NCBI GenBank assembly: GCA_002320595.1
Contig: DCKB01000024.1
Span: forward strand, 1-43,698
Reading direction: 5' to 3'
DNA: 43,698 nucleotides
Source of the DNA: Christensenella sp. UBA1685
GTDB lineage: Bacteria; Bacillota; Clostridia; Christensenellales; CAG-138
A program made the position numbers and the translations under genes. Below are positions 15,354 to 24,246 of this stretch, one piece after another; within the stretch, counting starts at the first letter, position 1, and every line of letters begins with the position of its first letter. Below the pieces are notes generated by a model. That model ran no database searches. It was not told where the DNA came from and was given only the letters and a program-made list of their open reading frames with translations.

Positions 15354-16514
15354 TTATTTCATTTGATATACGATCTCCCCATTAATTATGGTACAGTAGG
15401 TTCTGAAATCCAGTTCCAGCGGATCGGTATCCCATATTACTATATCTGCATCCTTGCCCTGTTCCAAACTGCCTACACGATCATCTATCCCAACAATTTC
15501 TGCCGCATTGATGCTGATAGCGCGAAGGGCCTCTTCTCTTGTCATGCCTGCCTTCATTGCCAGCCCAGCAAACATGGGCAAATCGGATTCGGAAAACACA
15601 GGATGATCTGTCATGATCGCCACTTTGATCCCACTATGGCAAAGAATCGCTGCAGTTTCAAATGTTTTGTTGCGTAACTCCAATTTGGTTTTAAAACCAA
15701 AGCTTGGGCCAATGATAGCATGATAGCCAGCATTTTGGAGTTCCGCTACGATCAGATGGCCGTCCGTGCAATGGTCCAATGTCATTTTAAGCCCAAATTC
15801 CTTGGCGATACGGATCGCGGTAAAAATATCATCGCTGCGGTGCGCGTGTACTTTTATAGGCAGCTCCCCCCGCACCACAGGAATGAGTGCCTCATATTTT
15901 GAGTTATATGCTGGGCATTTCAGAAGGTCGTCTCCGGCAGCTTCCTTTCGCCACATATAATCTCTGGTCTCCGCCAATGCATCCCTCAGGATGCCGGCAA
16001 TCCCCATACGGGTAATAGGAGCCATCCCCTTCTGGCTATAATATTTTTTGGGGTTTTCCCCCAAGGCACATTTCATAGCTACAGGGTTTTTGATCACCAT
16101 ATCATCCACGCAACGGCCGGCAGTTTTCATAGCTAGAAACTGTCCGCCTATCACATTGGTGCTGCCAGGTCCGGTTACAACGGAGGTGACACCGGCCTGA
16201 CAGGCCTGTTGAAAGGGGGGATCAAGAGGGAATATCCCGTCAATAGCTCGGAGTTGGGGTGTCACTGGGTCAGTGAGCTCGTTACCATCAGCCCCTTCAA
16301 AGCCAATGCATTCTTCCCACATGCCGATATGGCTGTGTGCATCAACAAATCCAGGCAACACCAAACGGCCTTGGGCATCTATGATTTGAGTCCCCTGCGG
16401 AATGGGAATGTCTAAACCGATTTCAATGATTTTGCCATTGTCCATCAAAACAACACCGTCCGCATATTCAGTCCCGGTCATAGTGTGTATCATGCCATGT
16501 ATAATTGCTTTCAT
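15354..16514 (-). CDS. Amidohydrolase-superfamily protein (imidazolonepropionase-like)
   Basis: 386 residues of the metal-dependent TIM-barrel amidohydrolase superfamily. A short beta-sandwich start leads to PGFVDAHSHIGMWEE (HxH metal motif, about 54-68). Next come a conserved block NELTDPVTPQLRAIDGIFPLD, GPGSTNVIGGQ, VHAHRSDDI and LDHCTDGH (further metal His), MTDHPVFSE (catalytic Asp), and an end with GKDADIVIWDTDPLE, typical of the family. Related enzymes hydrolyse cyclic amides or act as Xaa-Arg/Lys peptidases; the sequence does not decide. Last of eight genes with the peptide importer and M19 dipeptidase, so a peptide- or acyl-amino-acid-derived substrate is likely. A ribosome site AGGAG lies 12 bases before the ATG. 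Confidence 0.88.
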   Translation of the reverse strand: MKAIIHGMIHTMTGTEYADGVVLMDNGKIIEIGLDIPIPQGTQIIDAQGRLVLPGFVDAHSHIGMWEECIGFEGADGNELTDPVTPQLRAIDGIFPLDPPFQQACQAGVTSVVTGPGSTNVIGGQFLAMKTAGRCVDDMVIKNPVAMKCALGENPKKYYSQKGMAPITRMGIAGILRDALAETRDYMWRKEAAGDDLLKCPAYNSKYEALIPVVRGELPIKVHAHRSDDIFTAIRIAKEFGLKMTLDHCTDGHLIVAELQNAGYHAIIGPSFGFKTKLELRNKTFETAAILCHSGIKVAIMTDHPVFSESDLPMFAGLAMKAGMTREEALRAISINAAEIVGIDDRVGSLEQGKDADIVIWDTDPLELDFRTYCTIINGEIVYQMK

Positions 16515-16533
16515 ATCAATAAACTACTCCTGA

Positions 16534-17538
16534 CTAATCCAAATTTTCGCGTAGTAACCGCATGTAATTTTCCCCAGCAATTAGGGATTGTTCCTTTTCG
16601 TTAAAGCCCGCTCGATCCAATTCCTCAATCAGCAGCGGGAGTTCAGCATGGGTGTGCAGTACGTCCCCGCATTTGCGTGGAACAATATCCAACTCATCCT
16701 GAGGGATATATTTCAATATTTGATCATTGAGGTCAAATCCAAAGCCAACGCATTCTACTCCACCTATGGAAGCAATATGGGCAACATGCTTGGCCAAAGC
16801 AGCTGCGTTTTCCGGCATGCCTTCGGGGCTGGTAATGAAATTCATGGCGTTTACCCCTATGAACCCCTTTCGCTCCGCAATCAACCGGATCTGGTCATCG
16901 GAAAGATTCCGCTCCGTGTCCACAATAGCGCGTGCATTGCTATGAGAAGCGATCAGCGGCCCATCTGTATAGCGGAGCACATCAGCAAACCCGGCGGGGC
17001 TCAAATGGCTCACATCCAATAACATTCCCAATTCCCTACAGCGGCGCACAAGAGCGATGCCAAACCCCGTCAATCCTCCAGGGGTTCCCCATTCCTTGGG
17101 GCCAAGGCTTGACCCATCGCAGGCGAAATTTCGGCGGCTCCAGGATAACCCCATAAATCTCACCCCAAGTTCATAAAACAGCGGAAGAATGGATAAATCC
17201 TGATATAAAGGAATACAGTCCTCAAAACTGAGCATAACCGCAATTTTGCCCTGTCTGTTGGCTTCCTCCACATCTCTGTGCGTTACGCAGAAGGAGAAGT
17301 GATCCGCGCAATCCGCAATATCCGCTTTGAGTGCTGCAATCTGGCGGAGAGCCATACGAAGCGCCATTTCCGGCACAAAAAGATTCTCAACAAAAATCGA
17401 AGAGACTACCAGAGTCAGCCCACCCGCCTGAAAAAAGGGAAGATAGTCCCTATTGAGCACCGCGCGTTTCCCATAAGCACGCTGCTTTTCTAAATCAAAA
17501 GCCAGATCAAGATGCGCATCAGTAACCGGTGGCCGCAT
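16534..17538 (-). CDS. Membrane dipeptidase, peptidase family M19
   Basis: About 334 residues. M19 metal site: DAHLDLAF (HxD near the N-terminus), the bridging Glu in MLSFEDCIPLY, and His residues in LDVSHLSPAGF and IASHSNARAI; NLSDDQIRLIAERKGFIGVNAM follows as in renal-dipeptidase relatives. These zinc enzymes split dipeptides, including ones with a D-residue at the C-terminal side. No signal peptide is visible, so it is probably cytosolic and acts on imported peptides. I prefer the ATG at 17538, seven bases after the regulator's stop; an in-frame TTG at 17571 would overlap the regulator by 26 bp. Confidence 0.93.
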   Translation of the reverse strand: MRPPVTDAHLDLAFDLEKQRAYGKRAVLNRDYLPFFQAGGLTLVVSSIFVENLFVPEMALRMALRQIAALKADIADCADHFSFCVTHRDVEEANRQGKIAVMLSFEDCIPLYQDLSILPLFYELGVRFMGLSWSRRNFACDGSSLGPKEWGTPGGLTGFGIALVRRCRELGMLLDVSHLSPAGFADVLRYTDGPLIASHSNARAIVDTERNLSDDQIRLIAERKGFIGVNAMNFITSPEGMPENAAALAKHVAHIASIGGVECVGFGFDLNDQILKYIPQDELDIVPRKCGDVLHTHAELPLLIEELDRAGFNEKEQSLIAGENYMRLLRENLD

Positions 17539-17545
17539 TCCACTC

Positions 17546-18391
17546 TCAGTTATGCTTTTTACTTTGTTCAAATTTTTTGGTTTCCTCTCTTCTTTTTAAA
17601 AATTCTATCATTTTTTCATTGTTTTGATAAACCGCTGCAGACATAAGCAAATTGATGAAAAACAGCGGCGCCATCAAGGAGTTTTTAAAAATGTCGGTTT
17701 GAGAATCACAGTAAAACGACAGATCTGTGTATTTTGCCAGAGGGCAGGTCACATAATCTGTTATAAGGGCCACAGTCATTCCTTTTTCTTTGGCATAAAG
17801 GATTGCATCCAAGCAGTAATCGCTGTAATCGGGAAAATCGAATACAATCAGCAAATCCTCCGGTGTAGCAAACATCAGCCGCTGCGGGAAAGCCGAACGG
17901 GATGCATCCAAATACTCAAAGGGGAAACCAAAGGTTTTCATCCGATAGCTAAGGATTTCTGCCAAAAAGGATGCCACATCAAAACCCGCGGTATATACCT
18001 GTTTGGCGCTTGTAATAGAACGAAGTAAACGGTCGAAGGAAGCGCCGCTAATGTTTGCAAAGCACTGGCGAATACTGTCGATCTCTTTGTACTCCATTTT
18101 TTCAGCATTGGATAGATATTTGTTATCCACAAGTCTACGGAACCGCTCCGCAGGAGTGAAACGCATCACTTCCTCCTCCTGCAACTTCTTACGGAATTCT
18201 ATGTAACCGTCGAACCCCATGCGCTTGGCAAAGCGGATCAGAGAAGTTTTAGATACCTCAAGCTCATCCGCTACACTTCCAATGGTGGACAGAGTAAACT
18301 CAAGTACATTGTTGATAATATATGTTGCGATTTTTTTCTCCGTTTTTGTATATTCGTCCATATTGGAGGCTATGGTTTCAATCAACTTCAT
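17546..18391 (-). CDS. MurR/RpiR-family transcriptional regulator
   Basis: 281 residues. An N-terminal HTH_6 domain (about 1-77: LIETIASNMDEYTKTEKKIATYII, VADELEVSKTSLIRFAKRMGFDGYIEFRKKL) is joined to a C-terminal SIS domain (about 110-255: AKQVYTAGFDVASFLAEILSYRM, EDLLIVFDFPDYSDY, GMTVALITDYVTCPLAKYTDL). Family members sense sugar phosphates through the SIS domain. Embedded sixth in the peptide operon, it is the obvious candidate for its regulator, although a sugar-phosphate sensor controlling peptide uptake is unusual and might point to cell-wall-derived peptides (inference). The ATG at 18391 follows AAGGGAG. Confidence 0.93.
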   Translation of the reverse strand: MKLIETIASNMDEYTKTEKKIATYIINNVLEFTLSTIGSVADELEVSKTSLIRFAKRMGFDGYIEFRKKLQEEEVMRFTPAERFRRLVDNKYLSNAEKMEYKEIDSIRQCFANISGASFDRLLRSITSAKQVYTAGFDVASFLAEILSYRMKTFGFPFEYLDASRSAFPQRLMFATPEDLLIVFDFPDYSDYCLDAILYAKEKGMTVALITDYVTCPLAKYTDLSFYCDSQTDIFKNSLMAPLFFINLLMSAAVYQNNEKMIEFLKRREETKKFEQSKKHN

Positions 18392-18420
18392 GAATGGTTC
18401 TCCCTTCGGATAGACAAAAT

Positions 18421-19407
18421 TCAACAGCAAAGATGGCAGGCCGTCAAATGACCGCCGCCGATATCCTTCAGCGCAGGTGTTTCCTTGGCACAAAGATCCA
18501 TAGCCTTGCTGCAACGGGGATGAAATTTGCAACCTGTCGGAGGTGAGGCGGGGCTTGGAATCTCTCCGGTGAGTAAAATTCTGCCCTGTGTTTTTGGCTC
18601 TTTTACGGACGGGGTTGCCTCCAGCAAAGCGGCGGTGTAGGGATGAGCGCAGTTTGTGAACAGCTGGGACGCATCCGCAATTTCCACAATAGACCCAAGA
18701 TACATTACACATACACGGTTGCAAAAATGCTGCACAATGCCAAGATTGTGAGAAATAAACAAATACGACATGGAATGCTTCTCCCTCAGTTCCAACATTA
18801 GGTTCAGAACCTGAGATTGGATAGAAACATCCAGCGCAGCAGTGGGCTCATCGCAGATGATAAGCTTGGGCTCCAAAGATATGGCCCGGGCAATGCCAAT
18901 GCGCTGCCGCTGGCCTCCGCTGAATTGGTGCGGATACTTTTGCAAGCAGGCTGCATCCAATCCGCATTCCGCCATAAGCTCTACGGCCTTTTTATGGATA
19001 TCGGCTTTGGGGCAGGTTCTAAACTTTACTATCCCCTCTGTGATAATCCTTTCCACATTCATGCGCGGATCCAGTGATGCGTAAGGATCCTGAAAAACCA
19101 TTTGCATACTTTGGCGGAGAAGCTCCAGTTCATCGCGCTTCATCTTCTTACCCGCTTCCACATCAAACAGAACTCTGTCCTCAAAACGTACAGAGCCACC
19201 AGTGGCCTCGATCAAGTTCAGAATGGTTTTTCCAACTGTTGTTTTTCCGCTTCCGCTTTCTCCTACAAGCCCAACAATCTCGCCGCGGTGAATGTCAAAC
19301 GAAACATCATCAACCGCTTTTACATATTTCTGTGGTTGAAAATATCCTTCCTTCTTAACGGGGAAATACTTTTTCAAATTCCTAACTTGAAGCAAAGTAT
19401 CCTGCAT
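18421..19407 (-). CDS. oppF: Oligopeptide ABC transporter ATP-binding protein (OppF type)
   Basis: 328 residues. Walker A GESGSGKTT (about 49-57), signature FSGGQRQR, Walker B LIICDEPTAALD and H-loop FISHNLG. The C-terminal oligo_HPY region has HPYTAALLEATPS and the Cys-rich FHPRCSKAMDLCAKE of Opp/Dpp ATPases. Second of the two ATPases of the importer, one base after oppD, with AAGGAGG inside the end of oppD. The subtype F is by order and N-terminal form. Confidence 0.94.
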   Translation of the reverse strand: MQDTLLQVRNLKKYFPVKKEGYFQPQKYVKAVDDVSFDIHRGEIVGLVGESGSGKTTVGKTILNLIEATGGSVRFEDRVLFDVEAGKKMKRDELELLRQSMQMVFQDPYASLDPRMNVERIITEGIVKFRTCPKADIHKKAVELMAECGLDAACLQKYPHQFSGGQRQRIGIARAISLEPKLIICDEPTAALDVSIQSQVLNLMLELREKHSMSYLFISHNLGIVQHFCNRVCVMYLGSIVEIADASQLFTNCAHPYTAALLEATPSVKEPKTQGRILLTGEIPSPASPPTGCKFHPRCSKAMDLCAKETPALKDIGGGHLTACHLCC

Positions 19408-19408
19408 G

Positions 19409-20389
19409 TTACATGCCTCCTTTCCCGCCGAGTATGCAGCGCACAGTATGACCCGGCTGAATCTCCACTAATTCCGGAACAGCTCGCCCACATTCTGAAC
19501 AGGCATAAGCACACCTAGGTGCAAAGCTACACCCCTGAGGCATATTTTGCGCACTGGGCTGCATGCCCGGAATAGAACGAAAGCCAAACTTTGGATCATA
19601 GTTTTCTGGGATAGCATCAATCAAGCCTCGTGTATAGGGATGCAGGGGCGATCGTAGCAACGTGGAGACTTCGGCTTCTTCCACGATGCGGCCAGCATAC
19701 ATCACGGCAACCCTGTCTGCAATCTCAGCAATCACACCCAAATCGTGCGTAATAAACATAATAGACATCTCACGCTTTTTCTGCAAATCTCTGAGAAGCT
19801 GTAGAATTTGTGCCTGAATGGTCACATCCAAAGCCGTGGTAGGTTCATCTGCAATCATTAGTTCCGGATCGCAGAGAATCGCCATAGCAATCATGACTCG
19901 TTGCCGCATGCCGCCTGATAATTCATGCGGATAGCGATCCAACATTTTTTTAGGGTCAGCAATACGTACAAGCTCCAGCATTTCCATGCACCTTCGGCGA
20001 TTTTCTTTGCCTGAAATGCCTTGATGGAGCTTTAAAGCCTCTCCAAGCTGCTCCCCGATTTTAAACACCGGATTCAGCGAAGACATAGGCTCCTGAAAGA
20101 TCATAGCGATTTTGTTCCCTCTGATCCTGCGCATCTCTTTTTCGCTTTTCCTCAGCAAATCTTCCCCATGGAAAAGGATTTGCCCTCCCTCTATATAGCC
20201 GTTCGGCTTGGGGATTAGCCGCATTACGGAAAGTGAGGTTACACTTTTCCCGCTGCCGGACTCTCCCACGATACCCAGCACCTTACCCCGTTCTACCTGA
20301 AAGCTTACGCCATCCGCTGCCCGAACCACGCTGGCATCGGATTTGAAACATACCCGAAGATCTTTTGTTTCCAGCAATATATTGCTCAT
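19409..20389 (-). CDS. oppD: Oligopeptide ABC transporter ATP-binding protein (OppD type)
   Basis: 326 residues. Walker A GESGSGKS (about 43-50), Q-loop IFQEPMSSLNPVF, signature LSGGMRQRV, Walker B LMIADEPTTALD, H-loop FITHDLG. The C-terminal part has HPYTRGLIDAIPE and a Cys-bearing region CSFAPRCAYACSECGRAVPE typical of OppD. Powers import together with OppF through the OppB/OppC channel. It follows oppC after 12 bases and forms part of the eight-gene operon. Confidence 0.95.
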   Translation of the reverse strand: MSNILLETKDLRVCFKSDASVVRAADGVSFQVERGKVLGIVGESGSGKSVTSLSVMRLIPKPNGYIEGGQILFHGEDLLRKSEKEMRRIRGNKIAMIFQEPMSSLNPVFKIGEQLGEALKLHQGISGKENRRRCMEMLELVRIADPKKMLDRYPHELSGGMRQRVMIAMAILCDPELMIADEPTTALDVTIQAQILQLLRDLQKKREMSIMFITHDLGVIAEIADRVAVMYAGRIVEEAEVSTLLRSPLHPYTRGLIDAIPENYDPKFGFRSIPGMQPSAQNMPQGCSFAPRCAYACSECGRAVPELVEIQPGHTVRCILGGKGGM

Positions 20390-20401
20390 CTTTTCACCAC
20401 C

Positions 20402-21274
20402 TCAGATCTTCAGCTTGGGATCCAGCGCATCCCGTAGGCCGTCTCCCAGAAAGTTGATTGAGATTACCGTGATAAACACCAAAAAGCCTTGGGGAATCCA
20501 CATCCACCACTCATATTGCAACACCCGCATACTTTGGGCGGCGGAGAGCATATTGCCCCAACTAGGTTGAGGAGGCCGCACGCCCAAACCCAAGAAACTC
20601 AAGGCTGCTTCGGTAAGAATGCCGTTGGCGATGGCAAGGGTTGCAAACACCATAATGGAAGCAAAGGTATTTGGCAAAACATGCTTGATAATAATCTCCA
20701 TTTTACTAAGGCCCATGGAACGGGCTGCCTGGATGAAATCGCGTTCCTTGATGCTGAGTACCTCTGCCCGGACAATTCGGGCGATTTTGGTCCATTCCAA
20801 TATGGCGATGATAAAAATCAAGTTCATCATGCTAGGTCCAATCATAGCCGCAAGTGCGATTGCTACCACGAAAAAAGGGAAGCACATAATCACATCGGTG
20901 ATACGCATAATCAGGCTATCTACCTTACCGCCGTAAAACCCGGCAATTGCCCCAACGCTTACGCCAATGATAATCTCAAATACGCTTGCAAGCAACCCCA
21001 CCGTAAGTGAAACTCTACCGCCATAGAGAAGCCTTGTGAGCACATCTCTCCCCAATTCATCTGTTCCCAAAAGATGGTCGGAATTAGGTGCTGCCTCAAT
21101 GTTATAAAGGTCAATATCATCCCGACCGTAAGTGGTCAGCACTGGTGCGCAGACCGACATAAGAATCAAAAGCGCAATCACCACCACACCAAACATGGCC
21201 AACTTATTTTTGCGGAACCGCCGCCAGGCAATGGAGCCTAGGGATACCGTGCCATTATCCGTGTCTTTTTTCAT
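20402..21274 (-). CDS. oppC: Oligopeptide ABC transporter permease (OppC type)
   Basis: 290 residues with an N-terminal cytoplasmic stretch, one early membrane helix (LAMFGVVVIALLILMSVC) and a five-helix permease domain. LLGTDELGRDVLTRLLYGGRVSL is the DppC/OppC N-terminal hallmark, and the EAA loop reads ARSMGLSKMEIIIKHVLPN, which docks on the ATPases. Partner of OppB, 17 bases downstream of it. Confidence 0.95.
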   Translation of the reverse strand: MKKDTDNGTVSLGSIAWRRFRKNKLAMFGVVVIALLILMSVCAPVLTTYGRDDIDLYNIEAAPNSDHLLGTDELGRDVLTRLLYGGRVSLTVGLLASVFEIIIGVSVGAIAGFYGGKVDSLIMRITDVIMCFPFFVVAIALAAMIGPSMMNLIFIIAILEWTKIARIVRAEVLSIKERDFIQAARSMGLSKMEIIIKHVLPNTFASIMVFATLAIANGILTEAALSFLGLGVRPPQPSWGNMLSAAQSMRVLQYEWWMWIPQGFLVFITVISINFLGDGLRDALDPKLKI

Positions 21275-21291
21275 TGTTGGCTCCTCCTTTC

Positions 21292-22254
21292 TTATTCATA
21301 GCGGATCCGTGGATCGATCACGGCATAAAGCAAATCCGCAATCAGATTCGACAGAAGAATAATCACCGTAGTCATCAGCAGCAACGCCATGATCAAGGGA
21401 TAATCCCGATCCAAGATGGCCGTATAGCTTAATCTGCCGATACCTGGCCAGACAAAAATGGTTTCTGTAAGCACCGCACCCGAAAAAATGGTGGGAATTT
21501 GCATGGAAAGCACAGTGATGATAGGGATTAATGCATTTTTGAACGCATGTTTGTTTACCACCACCGCTTCGCTCAAGCCTTTTGCCCGGGCTGTGCGGAT
21601 ATAATCGTGATCGAATACCTCCAGCATGCTGGAGCGGGTATAACGCATCAACGTAGCGGTTTGCAGCAGTGCAAGAACCACGGTAGGCAACACAAGATGC
21701 CAAGCTACATCTTTTATAAAATCCCAGCCTTGATATCCGGCCCCAACTGTGACCATACCTGAAATGGGAAATATCTTCAAATCGAAAGAAAGCCACTTGA
21801 TTAGCAGCAAACCGAAGAAGAACGCAGGAATGGAGATACCGATGAAGGAAAGTACCGTTCCCATATAATCGAAAACAGAGTTTCGTTTCGTTGCGGAGGT
21901 TTTTCCTGCTGGGATGGCGATGGCTGTGCTGAGAATGAGTGCACCTGCCCCCATAAGTACCGTGTTGGGCAGCCGCTCGCAGATCACATCCCAGACCGGC
22001 TTCTTATATTTGATGGAATACCCGAAATCTCCTCGGAATACATCCCGGATCCATTTAAAATATTTGATAGGGACAGGATCATAATAGCCCATTTTTTGCA
22101 GCATTTCCTCCCGCACTTCTGCAGAAACGGACGGGTCGAGCCTTTGGGTATAAGGGTCGCCCGGTGCGAGATTGATAAAGAGAAAAACGATCACCGTTAC
22201 GCAAAACAGAATCAAAATGGATTGTGCCAGGCGTCGGATCAGATATCTGGTCAT
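21292..22254 (-). CDS. oppB: Oligopeptide ABC transporter permease (OppB type)
   Basis: 320 residues, six hydrophobic segments, N-terminal MTRYLIRRLAQSILILF and LAPGDPYTQRLDPSVSAEVREEM as in DppB/OppB. The EAA loop is ARAKGLSEAVVVNKHAFKNALIP. It forms the membrane channel with OppC. It follows oppA after 70 bp that hold a strong hairpin, which probably lets oppA mRNA accumulate over the rest. Confidence 0.95.
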   Translation of the reverse strand: MTRYLIRRLAQSILILFCVTVIVFLFINLAPGDPYTQRLDPSVSAEVREEMLQKMGYYDPVPIKYFKWIRDVFRGDFGYSIKYKKPVWDVICERLPNTVLMGAGALILSTAIAIPAGKTSATKRNSVFDYMGTVLSFIGISIPAFFFGLLLIKWLSFDLKIFPISGMVTVGAGYQGWDFIKDVAWHLVLPTVVLALLQTATLMRYTRSSMLEVFDHDYIRTARAKGLSEAVVVNKHAFKNALIPIITVLSMQIPTIFSGAVLTETIFVWPGIGRLSYTAILDRDYPLIMALLLMTTVIILLSNLIADLLYAVIDPRIRYE

Positions 22255-22278
22255 ATTCTGCCTCCGTTTTTGATTGGA

Positions 22279-22305
22279 GGAAGCGCAGGGGCTACCTGCG
22301 CTTCC
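22279..22305 (-). promoter_or_regulatory. oppA-oppB intergenic hairpin
   Basis: GGAAGCGCAGG pairs with CCTGCGCTTCC over 11 bp with a 5-base loop, 19 bases after the oppA stop. There is no T-run, so it more likely protects oppA mRNA or reduces read-through than terminates. Confidence 0.65.
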
Positions 22306-22324
22306 TTGTAGGCCACAGGGAGTT

Positions 22325-24064
22325 TTATTGATCGATATACCATTCGGTCATCTGATAGTAATCGTTAAAGGTAGAAGGATCATAGTTGTGCAGTTTGGAG
22401 CTATAAGCCTTAATGACCTCCGGCGCATAGAGCAACACTTCGGCGGCTTCCTCATTGACAAGGATGCAGAATTCTTTATAAAGCGCCTTGCGTTCTTCAA
22501 CGTTGATGGTCTTGAGGGCGTCCTCCATAATCTTATCTGCCTCAGCATTGCGGAATCCCACAATGTTCCAACCAGAATTTCCCTTTTCGTCAGATGCGGC
22601 ATCAGAGTGCCAAATCGGCTTGGGGTCGGGATCGGTATCCAAACTGCTGCCCATCAAATACATATCAAATTCATGGTTAGCCATCACCTGATCCAGCAAT
22701 GCCGCGAATTCCATAATCTCAAGCTTTACATCAATACCGATCTGCTTGAGGTTCGCTTGTATGATAGGGGCGCTTTGCTCACGGATTTTATTGCCGATAG
22801 GATATTTCAAAGTGACTTTAAAAGGCTCACCCGCAGCATTTTCTACAATCCCATCGCCGTTGCGGTCTTCCCACCCAGCTTCAGCCAACAACGCCTTGGC
22901 CTTTTCAAGATCAACCGCGTAATCGTTAAGCACGCCCGCTTCCGGATAAGCCCAGGATGTAGGAAGTAATGGTGCATCAATGATTGTTGCACGGCCTTCC
23001 AACAGCTTTTCTACCATCAGCTTGCGGTCAATAGCATAGGTGATGGCCTGACGAACCCGCTTATCCTGAAAAATTTCTTCCCGCAGATTAAATCCCATAT
23101 ACTGACTGGTTACGCCAGTATAGCTAACGATGTTAATTCCATTGTCTTTCAGAGTTTGGATATCTTGAGATTTTAGCGAAGAGATATCTGCGATATCAAT
23201 TTCGCCGCTGGTCAACTCTGCAATCACAGTATCCTGATTGGACACTTTAAAAATTATTTTCTGTGTTTTTGCTGCGCCGTCATAGTAGTCTTTAAACGCG
23301 TGAAGCTCCACATACTGGCCAGGGACAAAGGAGTTCAGCACGTAGGGACCACATCCAACAGGTTTATTCATCAATTCTGTTTGGTTGGCCCATTCGCCAA
23401 TAGGTACTTCTCCCCAAATATGCTCCGGAATGATGGCACGGTCTGCGCCAATTTTGCTAAGTCCCGGAGCGTAGGGCCGCTCAAATTCAAATTTAATAGT
23501 GTAATCGTCAACAATTGTGATGCCCTCGATGTGGTCAGCTTCTCCATTATGGTAAGCAGTCGCACCTTTAAGGCCTTCTACATCGCCATACCGAGGGCCG
23601 GTATAGTTGGGATCTGCCATGGAGTTGAAGGTAAATGCTACGTCCGATGCAGTTACAGGTTGGCCGTCATGCCATTTGATATTTTGTCGGAGTTTGAATA
23701 CCAATGTCAGTTGGTCTTCACTCATTTCATAGCTTTCAGCCATGTTGGGCACCAGATTCAGTTCTTTATCATATCTAAGCAATGTATCAAACGTGAATTT
23801 AAGGATGGCGCCGTCGTATTCGTCATCCACCAGCAAGGGGTTGAGTACGCCAGAGGGAGAATTCCACAGGGCGTAAACAATTGTGTCGTCCTGTATGGCA
23901 GGGGGCTGCTCACCCTGCCCGGCTGTGGCCTGAGGGGGCTGATTGTCCGTTGGATTGGAAGGCTGTTGGGGTGTTTCTGTTGCAACGCCGCCAGTGCAGC
24001 CTGCTGCAAAGGCTAGCGCCATAAGTACTGCCATCACAAGTGCGCCAATCTTCATCAGTTTCAT
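22325..24064 (-). CDS. oppA: Oligopeptide-binding lipoprotein, SBP family 5
   Basis: 579 residues. A lipoprotein signal peptide ends in LAFAAGC (lipid-bearing Cys near residue 22), followed by a Thr/Pro/Gln-rich linker and the family 5 solute-binding domain: NPLLVDDEYDGAILKFTFDTLLRYD, WHDGQPVTASDVAFTFNSM, GCGPYVLNSFVPGQYVELHAFKDYYDG, DKRVRQAITYAIDRK. It captures peptides outside the membrane for OppBCDF. The ATG at 24064 follows GGAGG; the frame is open far upstream without a ribosome site. Nickel, sugars or other ligands are possible in this family, but the peptidase genes favour peptides. Confidence 0.95.
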   Translation of the reverse strand: MKLMKIGALVMAVLMALAFAAGCTGGVATETPQQPSNPTDNQPPQATAGQGEQPPAIQDDTIVYALWNSPSGVLNPLLVDDEYDGAILKFTFDTLLRYDKELNLVPNMAESYEMSEDQLTLVFKLRQNIKWHDGQPVTASDVAFTFNSMADPNYTGPRYGDVEGLKGATAYHNGEADHIEGITIVDDYTIKFEFERPYAPGLSKIGADRAIIPEHIWGEVPIGEWANQTELMNKPVGCGPYVLNSFVPGQYVELHAFKDYYDGAAKTQKIIFKVSNQDTVIAELTSGEIDIADISSLKSQDIQTLKDNGINIVSYTGVTSQYMGFNLREEIFQDKRVRQAITYAIDRKLMVEKLLEGRATIIDAPLLPTSWAYPEAGVLNDYAVDLEKAKALLAEAGWEDRNGDGIVENAAGEPFKVTLKYPIGNKIREQSAPIIQANLKQIGIDVKLEIMEFAALLDQVMANHEFDMYLMGSSLDTDPDPKPIWHSDAASDEKGNSGWNIVGFRNAEADKIMEDALKTINVEERKALYKEFCILVNEEAAEVLLYAPEVIKAYSSKLHNYDPSTFNDYYQMTEWYIDQ

Positions 24065-24137
24065 GCTATACCTCCGCTTTTTAATTTGTCCGTTTTGTGC
24101 TCTAGTGTTTTGGGTATGATTGATCTGTGTTGTGTCA

Positions 24138-24166
24138 ATAGTACCCCAAATAAATGTATCTGTCAA
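24138..24166 (-). promoter_or_regulatory. Promoter of the opp-peptidase operon
   Basis: Minus strand TTGACA (24161-24166), 17-bp spacer, TACTAT (24138-24143), leaving a leader of about 70 bases before the oppA ATG. Confidence 0.8.
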
Positions 24167-24170
24167 TACA
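24155..24170. promoter_or_regulatory. Operator-like inverted repeat over the opp -35 box
   Basis: TGTAT-N6-ATACA overlaps the -35 hexamer. TGTCAATA also appears twice as a direct repeat (24133-24140, 24161-24168). A plausible site for the operon's own RpiR-type regulator, by position only. Confidence 0.4.
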
Positions 24171-24194
24171 AAAATAATAATTTTTTGTACCAAA

Positions 24195-24213
24195 CATACC
24201 TTTTTTCGGTATG
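24195..24213. promoter_or_regulatory. Upstream inverted repeat CATACC-N7-GGTATG
   Basis: A perfect 6-bp inverted repeat about 40 bp upstream of the opp -35. GGTATGAT recurs near 24111 in the leader. These repeated motifs could be paired regulator sites. Confidence 0.4.
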
Positions 24214-24246
24214 ATGTTATAAAAAGCGACACAGCCTGCCAAATAA

